DNA from: Acidobacteriota bacterium
GTDB taxonomy: Bacteria > Acidobacteriota > Blastocatellia > RBC074
Assembly: GCA_016789605.1 (NCBI GenBank)
Contig: JAEUQO010000404.1
Location: 1 to 63,167, forward strand
Direction of reading: 5' to 3'
Length of the DNA: 63,167 bases
The notes under the pieces are model-generated. The model was not told the DNA's origin and did no database searches. It worked only from the letters and a program-made list of their open reading frames with translations. Below, one piece after another: positions 26,698 to 36,157 of the stretch. The position numbers and the translations under genes were made by a program. Each line of letters opens with the position of its first letter. The stretch's first letter is position 1.

Positions 26698-27669
26698 ATG
26701 CACCACTTCCGTTTCAAGCCGATCTTCCTGGCCGTCGTTTGCCTGCTGGGAGCAACCTTCTGGTTTGCCTCGTGTAACCGTTCTGCCAACAAAGCACCGC
26801 AAAAACCGCTGATTGCCGTCATTCCCAAAGGCGTGACGAATTTCTTTTGGCAAAGCGTGCACGCGGGCGCCGAAGCCGCCGCCAAGGAAACCAACGTCGA
26901 AATTTTCTGGAAAGGCCCGGCGGACGAAACCAATTACAGCAGCCAGATCAACACGGTCGAAGACGCCATTACGCGCGGCGTCAGCGGCATTTTGCTGGCG
27001 CCATCACACCGTGAAGCCCTGGTGCCGATCGTCGAGCGCGCACGTCAGGCGGGCATTCCTGTAGCCATTTTTGATTCCGGCATCGGCACGGAAAACTATG
27101 TGTCGTATGTTGCGACAGATAACCTCAACGGCGGCGTGATGGCTGCTGAACGTCTGGCCGCTGCACTTGGCGGCAAAGGCAAAGTCGCGGTGCTTGGTCT
27201 AAAAGCAGGTTCGGTTTCGACCGACGAACGCGAGCGCGGCTTTCAAGACACGATCAAACAGAAATATCCGGGCATCGAAATCGTGGCCTATCAATTTGGC
27301 GAAGCCAACGCCACCAAATCGCTGGATCGGGCGATTGACATTTTGACGGCGACGCCGGATTTGCATGGATTTTTCGCGTCCAATGAACCTTCGACTATCG
27401 GCGCAGCTCAAGCCATCAAACAAAGAGGCTTGCAAGGCAAAATCCGGCTGGTCGGCTTTGATTCCAGTCCGAACCTGATCGCGGATTTGGAGGCAGGCAC
27501 AATTGATTCGCTGATCATTCAGAATCCTTACCGCATGGGCTACGACGGATTGAAAACGCTGGTGGACAAGCTCAACGGCAAAGAGCCGCCGCGCCGCATT
27601 GATACCGGCGTCAAACTGGTGACCAAAGAGAACCTGAACACGCCAGAGATTCAGCAGTTGTTGAAATAA
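26698..27669 (+). CDS. Sugar-binding lipoprotein of the RbsB (periplasmic binding protein, type 1) family
   Basis: A 323-residue protein. The signal peptide ends in the lipobox FASC with Cys26. IAVIPKGVTNFFWQSVHAG, the segment around GVSGILLAPSHREALVP, and VGFDSSPNLIADLEAG are typical of ribose/galactose-type binding proteins. No ABC ATPase or permease gene is nearby, so it is an orphan receptor in this window. The next gene is a mannonate-dehydratase-like enzyme, which suggests uronate or sugar-acid handling. A/G-rich AAAGAGAG lies before the start. Confidence 0.88.
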   Translation: MHHFRFKPIFLAVVCLLGATFWFASCNRSANKAPQKPLIAVIPKGVTNFFWQSVHAGAEAAAKETNVEIFWKGPADETNYSSQINTVEDAITRGVSGILLAPSHREALVPIVERARQAGIPVAIFDSGIGTENYVSYVATDNLNGGVMAAERLAAALGGKGKVAVLGLKAGSVSTDERERGFQDTIKQKYPGIEIVAYQFGEANATKSLDRAIDILTATPDLHGFFASNEPSTIGAAQAIKQRGLQGKIRLVGFDSSPNLIADLEAGTIDSLIIQNPYRMGYDGLKTLVDKLNGKEPPRRIDTGVKLVTKENLNTPEIQQLLK

Positions 27670-27680
27670 AAGGAGGCTGC

Positions 27681-28796
27681 ATGCAACGACGCAACTTTTT
27701 ACAGCTCGCCGCATCCGGAGCGCTGGCTGAAGCGCTGGCCACGCGGGCAGAAGCCGTAGCGCAGCGCAATCCGGCCAAAGCTGCTGGTAAAGCGCGCAAA
27801 GTGCTGATGAAAGTCGGCCATCAACATGATCATTCACCTGAAACGCTGGCGCTGTTGGCGGGCCTGGGCGTCAACAACATTTGCAGCGGTCTGCCTTCTG
27901 CGAAATTCGACGAACAATGGTCGGTCGAAAACCTGGTGAAATTCCGCGAGCGTGTGGAATCGTTCAGCATCAAGTTGGAGATGATTCCGCTGCCGCTGAG
28001 TTCGGCCTATATCGCGCGCGCCGAAAATCCCAACATCATGCTCGGCAAAAGCCCCGAACGTGACCGCGAGATAGACAACATTTGCCAGATGATCCGCAAC
28101 GCCGCGCGCGCGGGCATTCCGGCGCTGAAATACAACATGAGCATTCTCGGCGTGGTCAGCACCGAACCGACGCAATGCCGTGGCGGCGCGCGTTGTCGCA
28201 CCTTCGATTACAGCAAAGCCAAACAAGAACCGCCGCTGACCGAAGCCGGCCCCGTCAACGCTGACGAATATTGGGCGCGCATCACCTATTTTTTGCAGCG
28301 CGTCATCCCCGTCGCCGAAGAATACAAAGTCCGGCTGGCTTGTCATCCGCACGATCCCGGCATGCCGCCTGACAAAGGCTATCGCGGTGTTCACACCGTG
28401 CTTGGCAGCGTCGCCGGGTTGAAACGCTTTCTCGAAATCACGCCCAGCAAATACCACGGCTTGAATTTCTGTCAGGGCACCGTGTCTGAAATGCTGCAGA
28501 AACCCGGCGTGGAAATTTACGACGTGATTCGCTATTTCGGCAGCCGGGGCAAAATCTTCAACGTGCATTTCCGCAACATTCGCGGCGGCTTTTTGAACTT
28601 CATGGAAACTTTTATTGATGATGGCGACGTGGATATGCTGAAAGCGCTGCGCGTCTATAAAGAAGTCGGCTACGACGGAATGTTGATGCCCGACCACGTG
28701 CCAGCCATTGCGGGCGATACCAAAGGCTTGCGCGCGTTCTCTTATACCTTCGGTTACATCAAAGCCTTGCTGGCAGCAGTCGCTTCGGAGTCGTAA
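27681..28796 (+). CDS. Tat-exported mannonate-dehydratase-like TIM-barrel protein
   Basis: A 371-residue protein behind AGGAGG. The N-terminus MQRRNFLQLAASGALA is a Tat-like signal. ACHPHDPG, GLNFCQGT and FNVHFRNI match the metal-binding segments of mannonate dehydratase (UxuA), which removes water from D-mannonate in glucuronate catabolism. UxuA is cytoplasmic, so an exported relative may use another acid or act as an isomerase. Its stop codon overlaps the next start by one base (TAATG). A second, distantly similar protein is encoded at 60268-61371. Confidence 0.78.
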   Translation: MQRRNFLQLAASGALAEALATRAEAVAQRNPAKAAGKARKVLMKVGHQHDHSPETLALLAGLGVNNICSGLPSAKFDEQWSVENLVKFRERVESFSIKLEMIPLPLSSAYIARAENPNIMLGKSPERDREIDNICQMIRNAARAGIPALKYNMSILGVVSTEPTQCRGGARCRTFDYSKAKQEPPLTEAGPVNADEYWARITYFLQRVIPVAEEYKVRLACHPHDPGMPPDKGYRGVHTVLGSVAGLKRFLEITPSKYHGLNFCQGTVSEMLQKPGVEIYDVIRYFGSRGKIFNVHFRNIRGGFLNFMETFIDDGDVDMLKALRVYKEVGYDGMLMPDHVPAIAGDTKGLRAFSYTFGYIKALLAAVASES

Positions 28797-30403
28797 TGCA
28801 TACACACACAAAACGCTCTCTGGCCTGGCCGCTTCTCTGCGCGTTCTCTCTGTGTCTGGCGTTGCTGCTGACGTCTAACGGCAATCCGCAAACGCGACGC
28901 ACCATCGCTGCCAGTCAGGCCTGGCCGACAGCTTCTCCCGAATCACAAGGTATTGATTCGGCAGCGCTGGCCGAACTGATCAACGATTTGCGGCAACGCG
29001 CGGTCCCCATTCACAGCCTATTGATCGTGCGCAATGGAAAGCTGGTGACCGAAGCCTACTTTCACCCGTACGACGGACAAACGCCACACGACATCGCCTC
29101 TGTCACCAAACCGATTACCACAACGCTGATCGGCTTGGCCATCGCCCAGGGCAAACTCAAATCCGTCAACGAACCGCTGCTCGCCGTTTTCCCCAAACGC
29201 AAAATTGCGCAAATAGACGAACGCAAACAGCGCGTGACCATCGAACATCTGTTGACGATGTCTTCGGGGTTGGGCTGCAAAGCGCAACCGGGCGAGCCCA
29301 CGTTGTGGGAAATGTTGAGCGCGCCTGACAACCTGCAATTCATGCTCGATTCTCCGATGCTGTCAGAACCCGGCAGCCAATACGTCTATTGCAGCGGCGG
29401 CATGCACGTGCTGTCAGCCGTCATCGGGCAAACCACCGGTCTTTCCGCGGAAGCCTTTGCGCGCAAGCATCTGTTTGCGCCGCTAGGAATTCAGCAATGG
29501 ATTTGGCCGCAAGACCCGCAAGGCGTCAGTCACGGATTTGGCAACTTGCACTTGTTGCCACGTGATATGGCGCGGCTGGGGCAGTTGTTTTTGCAAGACG
29601 GCGTGTGGAACGGCAAACAGATCGTGCCCGCCGCCTGGATCAAAGAGGCGACGCGTTCGCACATCAAAACTGGCGGCGCGGGCAGCAGTGATTACGGATA
29701 CGGCTGGCGCATTCCTGCGGCGGGCAATCCCGCTGCGTTTGAAGCCAGCGGTCGCGGGGGACAAATGATCAGCATCTGGCCATCAAAAAATGCCGTGGTC
29801 GTGCTGACCGGCGGCGGTTACAACACCGGTGAAATCATCAAAAAACTGTTGCCCGCATTTACCTCCGCACAAGCCTTGCCTGAAAACGCCAAGGCCCTGG
29901 CGCAGCTCAACACTGCGCTGAGCGCAGCCAGACAAGCGCCTGTGCCGCAAACTGCCGCGCCGTTGCCTGCGCGCGCGCAAACGATTGCGGGCAAATCGTA
30001 TGTCTTCACGCCGAACTGGCTGGGCTTGCACTCGTTGTCGCTGACATTCACGAGCAATGACACAGCAACAGCGCGGCTGACGTTCCAGCCCGCCTTGAAG
30101 CAATATCAGTTTGGTTTGTCAGCCAAAGTCCGTGGCGCAAACACCATCACCGAAACGCGCCCTGTGGGCTTAACCGGCGTGGCGCGCATTTCGAGCGGCG
30201 GCGTGATGAATTTGCCCGTGGCGCTGAAAGGTGGCTGGGAAAACGAACAAACGTTCTGGCTGGAATACGACGAAATCGCCAATACGAATACGTACCGTTT
30301 GCGGCTCACCTTCACAGGCGAAGGCGTCAACGTACAAGCCAAAGAACGCACCGGATTGTTTGACGAAACTTTCACCGGGCGGATTGCCGCGCGCAATCCT
30401 TGA
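28796..30403 (+). CDS. Exported serine hydrolase (beta-lactamase class C fold) with C-terminal beta domain
   Basis: A 535-residue protein with a signal peptide (about 1-30). The catalytic motifs are S-V-T-K (in ASVTKPITTTL), the Tyr motif YCSGG, and GRGGQ in place of KTG. From about residue 390 an extra beta-rich domain follows, unlike a plain class C enzyme. The start overlaps the preceding stop codon, so translation is coupled. The likely role is periplasmic esterase or amidase. Confidence 0.86.
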   Translation: MHTHTKRSLAWPLLCAFSLCLALLLTSNGNPQTRRTIAASQAWPTASPESQGIDSAALAELINDLRQRAVPIHSLLIVRNGKLVTEAYFHPYDGQTPHDIASVTKPITTTLIGLAIAQGKLKSVNEPLLAVFPKRKIAQIDERKQRVTIEHLLTMSSGLGCKAQPGEPTLWEMLSAPDNLQFMLDSPMLSEPGSQYVYCSGGMHVLSAVIGQTTGLSAEAFARKHLFAPLGIQQWIWPQDPQGVSHGFGNLHLLPRDMARLGQLFLQDGVWNGKQIVPAAWIKEATRSHIKTGGAGSSDYGYGWRIPAAGNPAAFEASGRGGQMISIWPSKNAVVVLTGGGYNTGEIIKKLLPAFTSAQALPENAKALAQLNTALSAARQAPVPQTAAPLPARAQTIAGKSYVFTPNWLGLHSLSLTFTSNDTATARLTFQPALKQYQFGLSAKVRGANTITETRPVGLTGVARISSGGVMNLPVALKGGWENEQTFWLEYDEIANTNTYRLRLTFTGEGVNVQAKERTGLFDETFTGRIAARNP

Positions 30404-30453
30404 TCGCCCATAACCTGCCCTGGCCTGTCATCGCCTCACGGATGGATTGCTCA

Positions 30454-31881
30454 ATGCCGATGTTGAAACGAAGCCTGTTTCTGTTTGTTTGCGGTCTGGT
30501 TGGCGTGCTCGCTTGCTGGCACGATTCACAAGCGACGACCCAAAAACGCCGTCCGCCCAACGTCCTGTTTCTTTTCAGCGACGACCAACGCGCTGATACG
30601 ATTCACGCGCTGGGCAATCCGCACATACAGACGCCGACGCTCGATCGTCTTGTGGCTGAAGGCACGACCTTCACGCGCGCATATTGCATGGGCGCACAAC
30701 AAGGCGCGGTGTGCGTGCCGTCGCGCGCAATGTTGATGAGCGGCCAAACGCTGTTTCGCATTTCAGAAAAACTGGCAGGCGTAACCACCTGGCCGCAGGT
30801 CTTTGCCTCAGCCGGTTACGCCACTTACGGCGTAGGCAAATGGCACAATCAGCCGACGTCTTTTGTTAACAGCTTTGCGGCTGGCAAAGCCGTCTTTTTT
30901 GGCGGGATGAGCGATCCGTACAAAATGCCGCTACAGGATTTGCAGGCCACGCATCAACTCAGCGCCAAATATACCTCAGGCACACATGCCACAACGTTAT
31001 TTGCGGATGCCGCCGTTGACTTCTTGCAACAGCAACGCGGGCAAACGCCGTTTGCGCTATACGTGGCGTTTACCCTGCCGCACGATCCGCGCGAAGCGCC
31101 CAAGGAATATCGTGCGCTGTATGACCCGGCCAAATTGCCGCTGCCGTCGAACTTTCTGTCGCAACATCCGTTCAACAACGGCGAGCTGACCGTGCGTGAC
31201 GAAAAGCTGGCGCCGTGGCCGCGCACTCCTCAGATCGTGCGCGAACATCTGGCGGATTATTACGCCTGCGTCACGTTTCTGGACGCACAACTGGGACGCA
31301 TCCTGACCGCGTTGAAAGAGTCTGGCCAATACGACAACACCATCATCGTCTTTGCCAGCGATCACGGATTGGCGATCGGCAGTCACGGCTTATTCGGCAA
31401 ACAGAATTTGTATGAACACTCCATGCGCGCACCGCTGATTCTGGCGGGGCCCGGCATCGCCCAAGGACGCCAATCAGATGCGTTTTGTTATCTGCTGGAT
31501 TTGTTTCCGACGCTGTGCGACCTGACGGGCGTGGCCACCCCGTCGTCTGTTGAAGGGCTAAGCCTGGCCCCCGTACTCGCAGGCAAACAAAAAACGCGGC
31601 GGGCAGCAATCTTCACCGCCTATCGCAACGTGCAACGCGCCGTGCGCGACAATCGCTGGAAGCTGATTGTCTATCCGCAAATCAACCAGGCCCAGCTTTT
31701 CGATTTGCAAACCGATCCGGGCGAAATGCGCGACCTTGCGGTTGATCCCAAATATGCACGGCAACGAGCGCGCCTGACCGCCTTGCTCAAACAACAACAA
31801 CAGGCCTTGGGCGACCAGCAACCGCTGCGCGTCGCTCAACCGCTGCCAGCGGCTTTCGATTTCAGTCAGGTCAAGCCCTAA
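30454..31881 (+). CDS. Exported type I sulfatase
   Basis: A 475-residue protein counted from the ATG at 30454; starts at 30442, 30460 or an upstream TTG overlapping the previous stop are also possible. A signal peptide is present (LFLFVCGLVGVLACW). LFLFSDDQRADT contains the metal Asp pair. Cys87-Val-Pro-Ser-Arg in AVCVPSR is the site of formylglycine conversion, and FASDHGLAIG carries later metal ligands. Family members remove sulfate esters from glycans. No maturase gene (anSME or FGE) is in the window, so activation must come from elsewhere. Last gene of the plus-strand run. Confidence 0.9.
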   Translation: MPMLKRSLFLFVCGLVGVLACWHDSQATTQKRRPPNVLFLFSDDQRADTIHALGNPHIQTPTLDRLVAEGTTFTRAYCMGAQQGAVCVPSRAMLMSGQTLFRISEKLAGVTTWPQVFASAGYATYGVGKWHNQPTSFVNSFAAGKAVFFGGMSDPYKMPLQDLQATHQLSAKYTSGTHATTLFADAAVDFLQQQRGQTPFALYVAFTLPHDPREAPKEYRALYDPAKLPLPSNFLSQHPFNNGELTVRDEKLAPWPRTPQIVREHLADYYACVTFLDAQLGRILTALKESGQYDNTIIVFASDHGLAIGSHGLFGKQNLYEHSMRAPLILAGPGIAQGRQSDAFCYLLDLFPTLCDLTGVATPSSVEGLSLAPVLAGKQKTRRAAIFTAYRNVQRAVRDNRWKLIVYPQINQAQLFDLQTDPGEMRDLAVDPKYARQRARLTALLKQQQQALGDQQPLRVAQPLPAAFDFSQVKP

Positions 31882-32020
31882 CCAAACTTTGCAGCATTTT
31901 GCGCAGAGAATCGCAGCACACGCCTGATTTCTTGCGCGGCAAAGCGCTCCTTTGCGGCGTTTGCTTGTTTCTGCTGGCGCTTGTGGCAAAATGCCTTCGT
32001 TCATCAACTAACCTCGTTCG

Positions 32021-32170
32021 ATGCCAGAACAGAGCAATGACAGTAACCCGCTCCGTCTGAACCGCATCAGTCATTCGATTCACCACCAAAATTCATTTGC
32101 TGAGACGGCACGCATTCGTCTGCTGACGTATGTGCGCAATCACGTCTCTTCCGAGAAAGAAGCGCCATGA
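32021..32170 (+). CDS. Possible 49-residue upstream ORF overlapping the CNBD-DUF294 gene
   Basis: A frame from the ATG at 32021 to the TGA at 32168-32170. Its stop overlaps the next start as ATGA, the same coupling used between the next two genes. The product is polar and basic (MPEQSNDSNPLRLNRI...), with no recognised motif and no clear ribosome site. It could be a leader peptide that couples translation, or chance. Confidence 0.35.
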   Translation: MPEQSNDSNPLRLNRISHSIHHQNSFAETARIRLLTYVRNHVSSEKEAP

Positions 32171-33945
32171 AAACGTCGGTCATTCGGTATCGCGTTGCGG
32201 ACTTCCTGCGCGAGCATCCGCCGTTCGATACATTTTCGCTGGAAGATTTGTTGCAGTTTTGCGGCGGTGGGCGGGTCGTTTTTCACGAAGACGACATTTA
32301 CCTGTTTCGTAAAGGCGAACCGCGCCAGCCTGTGTTGTGGGTCATCCAACAAGGCAAAATTGAGCTCTGGGACGAAACGTCAACAGGCCAACGATTGCAA
32401 GATGTGCTTGGACCTGGCGATTTGCTCGGCCTGATGCGTATATCATCCGATGCGGGGTACAGCCTGACGGCGCGCACCGCAACCGAAGCGATTCTTTACT
32501 CTTTCGATCTGGGCGCGTTTGAAACGCAAGTGGACAAATATCCTGAAGCCGCTCGTTTTCTGACTGCGCATTTGTCTGCGGCGGCGCGTCAGACCAAAGC
32601 GTTGCAAGCGCCCGCCACGCGCGACCGATTGCTGACGGAAGCCGAAAAATCTGTGTGGTTGAATGCGGCCTCGCCTCCGGCCAGTTTGCTGGCCCAACGA
32701 CTGAGCAAGACGTCGGTAACCAGTCCGATAGAGAACAACCGACCAACTGTCCCAAACAATCTGAGGAGCGCTGATTATTGGCTGAGCCTGATACAGCACC
32801 GCAGCACGTCGTTAGCGCTGACCGAGGACGGCACCGCGCATTCTCCGTTGCAGGGAATTCTCACCGCTGATGATCTCAGTCTCAGTTGCGGGCGAAATCC
32901 GTTGTTGCTGTTGCAGGCAACGCTCGCGGCGTCCACTGTCGCAGAGTTGGCGTATGTGCGACAGCGCGCCTTGGCGCTGTTGCGCGAAAGCCTGGTCGGC
33001 CCCAGTGTTGTGACGTGGTTCACGCAAATGCTGAGCGAATTGCAGCGCGCGTTGATTGAACGTGTCGTGGAGCTAGCTGAACGTGAGTTGTTAGCCGCCG
33101 GCAGATCACGCCCTGACGCGTCTTCTTGCTGGTTGCTGTTTGGCGCGGCGGGTCGTCATGAATTGCTGGCCGCCTCACAGGTCGAAATGGGATTGGTGTA
33201 TGTGCCGCATTCCGCTGGCGCAGCCCAGGCGACCGAGCATTATTTTGTGGCCTTGGCAGAATCGGTCACAGAAAAACTTGCCGCCTGTGGCTGGCAGGTG
33301 TCGCACGAAGTCCTAGGCCCCGGAATTACGTGTCGCCCGCTGACAAGCTGGCAGGATTTTTATCGTGCGCAGATTCACGATCCTATCGAAAATGCGATTT
33401 ATGACACGCGCGCGCTGTTTGATTTTCAGGTTGTTTGTGGCGAACAAACGCTCGGCGCGGAATTGCAGCAGTTGTTATTCGCCGAGATTGGCAACCAACC
33501 GGCGTTCATTCCGATTCTGGCCAATGACACGATTGCAAGTTTGCCGCCGCTCACTTTCTTTCAAGGGGCAATCATCGAACAGGACGGCAAACAAAGCCTG
33601 ACGCTGGACCTGGAAAAGACTGTGCTGATTCCGCTGTCTGATGCGGCACGAGTCTGGGCATTGGCAGAACAGATGCCCGCAACCACCAACACGCTACTGC
33701 GCTTGCAAGAAGCCATCAGCCTCTGCCCGCACTATGGCTCTATCTTGCACGATGCAGCCGAAGCCTGGCGTATCCTGTCCTATCAACAAACACGCGCCGA
33801 CCTGAGCGCGGTAGACGGCGCAGCAAGCGGGCAATCACCGCGGCTGAGCAAATTTGAACAGCGGTTGCTCAAAACCGCCTTTGACGCAACACAGCGTTTT
33901 CTAGACCTGACAACCGCCCGTTACAACCCGAGGATGCCGCGATGA
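32167..33945 (+). CDS. Cyclic-nucleotide-binding-domain protein with degenerate DUF294 nucleotidyltransferase
   Basis: A 592-residue protein. Residues about 10-140 form a CNMP-type beta-roll (VIQQGKIELWDE, GPGDLLGLM). A linker of about 100 residues follows, then the DUF294 nucleotidyltransferase-like domain (WLLFGAAGRHELLA, about 315-330) and its substrate-binding C-terminal domain. Active relatives have G-S-x-G-R-x-E followed by D-x-D; here the acidic pair reads SQVEMGLVY, so catalysis looks lost or altered. No CBS pair, common in this family, is seen. It overlaps the exonuclease gene by four bases, a pairing common for DUF294 proteins. Confidence 0.8.
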   Translation: MKTSVIRYRVADFLREHPPFDTFSLEDLLQFCGGGRVVFHEDDIYLFRKGEPRQPVLWVIQQGKIELWDETSTGQRLQDVLGPGDLLGLMRISSDAGYSLTARTATEAILYSFDLGAFETQVDKYPEAARFLTAHLSAAARQTKALQAPATRDRLLTEAEKSVWLNAASPPASLLAQRLSKTSVTSPIENNRPTVPNNLRSADYWLSLIQHRSTSLALTEDGTAHSPLQGILTADDLSLSCGRNPLLLLQATLAASTVAELAYVRQRALALLRESLVGPSVVTWFTQMLSELQRALIERVVELAERELLAAGRSRPDASSCWLLFGAAGRHELLAASQVEMGLVYVPHSAGAAQATEHYFVALAESVTEKLAACGWQVSHEVLGPGITCRPLTSWQDFYRAQIHDPIENAIYDTRALFDFQVVCGEQTLGAELQQLLFAEIGNQPAFIPILANDTIASLPPLTFFQGAIIEQDGKQSLTLDLEKTVLIPLSDAARVWALAEQMPATTNTLLRLQEAISLCPHYGSILHDAAEAWRILSYQQTRADLSAVDGAASGQSPRLSKFEQRLLKTAFDATQRFLDLTTARYNPRMPR

Positions 33946-34625
33946 CAACGTTGCTGGCGACGGATTTCAGACAGGAGTATCTGGCAAGTTTTGTGCAAAG
34001 CTGGACGGACGAAACGCCCGCAGAAGCGGTGCGCTTCGTCGTGCTGGATAGCGAAACCACCGGACTTGACCCGCGACGCGATCGGCTGATCACGATTGGC
34101 GCGGTCGCGGTGCAAAACAGTCAAATCCTGCTTGCCGATTCGTTTGAAGAAATGTTGCAGGTTGCCTACAACACAGCGTCCGTCACCGTGCATGGCATCA
34201 CACGCGCAGAAGCGCAAGCTGGCCTGAACGAACCAGAAGCGCTGGCGCTCTTTCTCCCCTATCTGCGTGACGGCGTCATCGTCGGCCATCACATCATGCA
34301 CGACGTCGAAACTCTCAACGCCGCCTGCGAACGACATTTCGACTTCCAGCTACAAAACCGCGTGATTGACACAATGGATTTGACCTTGCACCTGCAAAAC
34401 GATGGCGCGTTCGCCGATGGCGAACAGGTGCAGGGGTTTTCGTTGGACGCATTGTGCGACTTTTTTGGAGTCGTGCCGCACGACCGGCACACCGCTGGCG
34501 GAGACGCTCTCATCACGGCGCTGATCTTTTTGCGGCTGCTTTCACTGGCGCGGCGCGTCGGCCGCATCACACTCGGTCAGTTGGCAGAACCGTTTGTCAC
34601 AGAAGAAGAAGGCTTTGCCGAATGA
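33942..34625 (+). CDS. DnaQ-like 3'-5' exonuclease
   Basis: A 227-residue protein. ExoI is VVLDSETTGLDP (Asp36, Glu38), ExoII is IVGHHIMHDVETL, and ExoIII is DRHTAGGDALIT (His and Asp), so all DEDDh catalytic residues are present. The start overlaps the CNBD-DUF294 stop (ATGA). Family members degrade single-stranded DNA or RNA from the 3' end. A stand-alone epsilon-like enzyme next to a nucleotide-sensing protein suggests a regulated nuclease. Confidence 0.88.
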   Translation: MTTLLATDFRQEYLASFVQSWTDETPAEAVRFVVLDSETTGLDPRRDRLITIGAVAVQNSQILLADSFEEMLQVAYNTASVTVHGITRAEAQAGLNEPEALALFLPYLRDGVIVGHHIMHDVETLNAACERHFDFQLQNRVIDTMDLTLHLQNDGAFADGEQVQGFSLDALCDFFGVVPHDRHTAGGDALITALIFLRLLSLARRVGRITLGQLAEPFVTEEEGFAE

Positions 34626-34698
34626 TGAAACCTGAACTCACGCCGACCTCATGCCGACATTGAAGCGCGCGGGGTTTCTTTGCGCCTGCCCCGCCTGC

Positions 34699-35157
34699 CT
34701 AAATAAGCTTTTTCAACAAGGCAATCTGTCCGGCGTGATACACGTGATGGCGAACAATGCCATGCAACAGATATTCAACCGTGTAATCCTTGCCGACGAC
34801 GATTTGTTGCCATTGCGCCTCAGACAGTGCGGCAACCGCCGCCAGCAACTGCGCGTGCGTTTCATCCAGTCGGGCAAGAGCGCGTTGCCAGGCGTCGTCA
34901 CTGACATCTGAAACGGGCGGAAAATCTCCCTCCTTCGGCACTGTGATCGCTTCGCCAGCCAAACGACACAAAAACACGTTTTCCCAGGCAGAGATATGTA
35001 AAACCAATTCCCAGATGCTGTGGGCAGCCGGTAGTAGATGTGCGGCTGCCTGTTCAGCCGTCACGCCGGCCAAAATCTCTTTTAGCGAAGGCCCATGCCA
35101 GGCGTCGCCATCGTGTATGGCCCGCAACTCTGCGCTCATCGTTTCTTTCATCGTCAT
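34699..35157 (-). CDS. DinB family protein
   Basis: A 152-residue four-helix-bundle protein behind AGGAGG. The putative metal ligands are His54 (in HSIWELVLHISAWE) and the pair His137/His141 in HHVYHAGQI. DinB-like proteins are metal-dependent thiol transferases or of unknown activity. It is divergent from the CGNR regulator gene, whose promoter region lies in between. Confidence 0.85.
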   Translation of the reverse strand: MTMKETMSAELRAIHDGDAWHGPSLKEILAGVTAEQAAAHLLPAAHSIWELVLHISAWENVFLCRLAGEAITVPKEGDFPPVSDVSDDAWQRALARLDETHAQLLAAVAALSEAQWQQIVVGKDYTVEYLLHGIVRHHVYHAGQIALLKKLI

Positions 35158-35213
35158 CAGCGTTGTTCCTCCTCAAAACAAATAGAAAGCCGCCGACTCT
35201 CTCTCTGGGTAAA

Positions 35214-35304
35214 TTGACGGCGTGTCCGTAACCGATTACATTGCGATTAACGGTTACAACCTAAACAATCGCCCGTAACCTGTCAATGCGTTTTCACTAG
35301 TTAC
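35214..35304 (+). promoter_or_regulatory. Promoter of the CGNR gene with repeated GTAACC/GGTTAC half-sites
   Basis: TTGACG (35214-35219) and TACATT (35237-35242) are 17 bases apart. GTAACCG at 35228-35234 and CGGTTAC at 35251-35257 form an inverted pair over the -10 region. A second looser pair is GTAACC at 35275-35280 with GTTAC at 35300-35304. The arrangement fits a dimeric repressor, most simply the CGNR protein itself. Confidence 0.5.
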
Positions 35305-35318
35305 AGAAAGGACAAGAC

Positions 35319-36005
35319 ATGAAGCTGGCGGAACGGCCTGCAGCACAGATGAAGTTGGTGGGCGGACGCGTCTGCCTGGATTTCGTCAATACCGTCGGCG
35401 GGCGTGAACCGAGCGAAAGCGCCAAGCTGGCAGCGACAAGCGGACAAATCCGCGCGGACAAATTGGCTGACTATGACGATTTGCTGGCGTGGAGCTGGCA
35501 CGCAGGGCTTTTGCGCGAACCGAGCGCACAGAACCTGGCGCGCGAAGCGGTTCGTCGCCAACCGGAAGCAGCCGCGATCTGGCGACGCGCCGTGGCGTTG
35601 CGCGAAGCGCTGTATCGTCTTTGCCGCGCGCAGCTTCACCATTTGTCACCGCTGTCTGCGGACCTCGAAACGCTCAACCAGGAATTAAACGTCGCCCACG
35701 GTCGAGTCAGAGTGAACAGCGCGGCAGGCCATTTCGTATGGGAGTGGACGGATAGCAAAAATGCGCTGGATCAGATGTTGTGGCGCATTGCGGATGCAGC
35801 GGCAGAAATGCTGACGGCTGATGATTTGACACGTTTGCGCGAATGTCCGGGGGAAAGCTGCGGCTGGCTGTTTCTCGATGTCAGCAAAAACAATCGGCGG
35901 CAATGGTGCGATATGCAAACCTGTGGCAACGTTGCCAAGGTGCGCCGCTTTCGGGCGCGCAGCGCGTCAGCAAAACCAGCGGCCGCTCGCCGCCAGAGGC
36001 GGTAA
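35319..36005 (+). CDS. CGNR zinc-finger (ABATE domain) regulator
   Basis: A 228-residue protein behind AAAGGAC. The N-terminal ABATE domain (CLDFVNTVGGRE) is followed by the CGNR finger, ECPGESCGWLFLDVS then WCDMQTCGNVAKVRR, with four Cys residues and the diagnostic C-G-N. The C-terminal tail is Arg- and Ala-rich. The family is considered stress-responsive transcription factors. Two inverted GTAACC repeat pairs lie just upstream and may be its operators. Confidence 0.9.
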   Translation: MKLAERPAAQMKLVGGRVCLDFVNTVGGREPSESAKLAATSGQIRADKLADYDDLLAWSWHAGLLREPSAQNLAREAVRRQPEAAAIWRRAVALREALYRLCRAQLHHLSPLSADLETLNQELNVAHGRVRVNSAAGHFVWEWTDSKNALDQMLWRIADAAAEMLTADDLTRLRECPGESCGWLFLDVSKNNRRQWCDMQTCGNVAKVRRFRARSASAKPAAARRQRR

Positions 36006-36157
36006 TTTGTGCTCAGGCCGGGACGCGGAAATCGGCTGACGATGAAATCGCTGTGCGCCATAATGCGACCGCCGAATGAGTTGCGAAATGAGTTGAACCT
36101 TAATCGCCCTACGACGTGAGCGGTCGTTTGGCGGACAATTTCTAACAGGAGCAAAAC

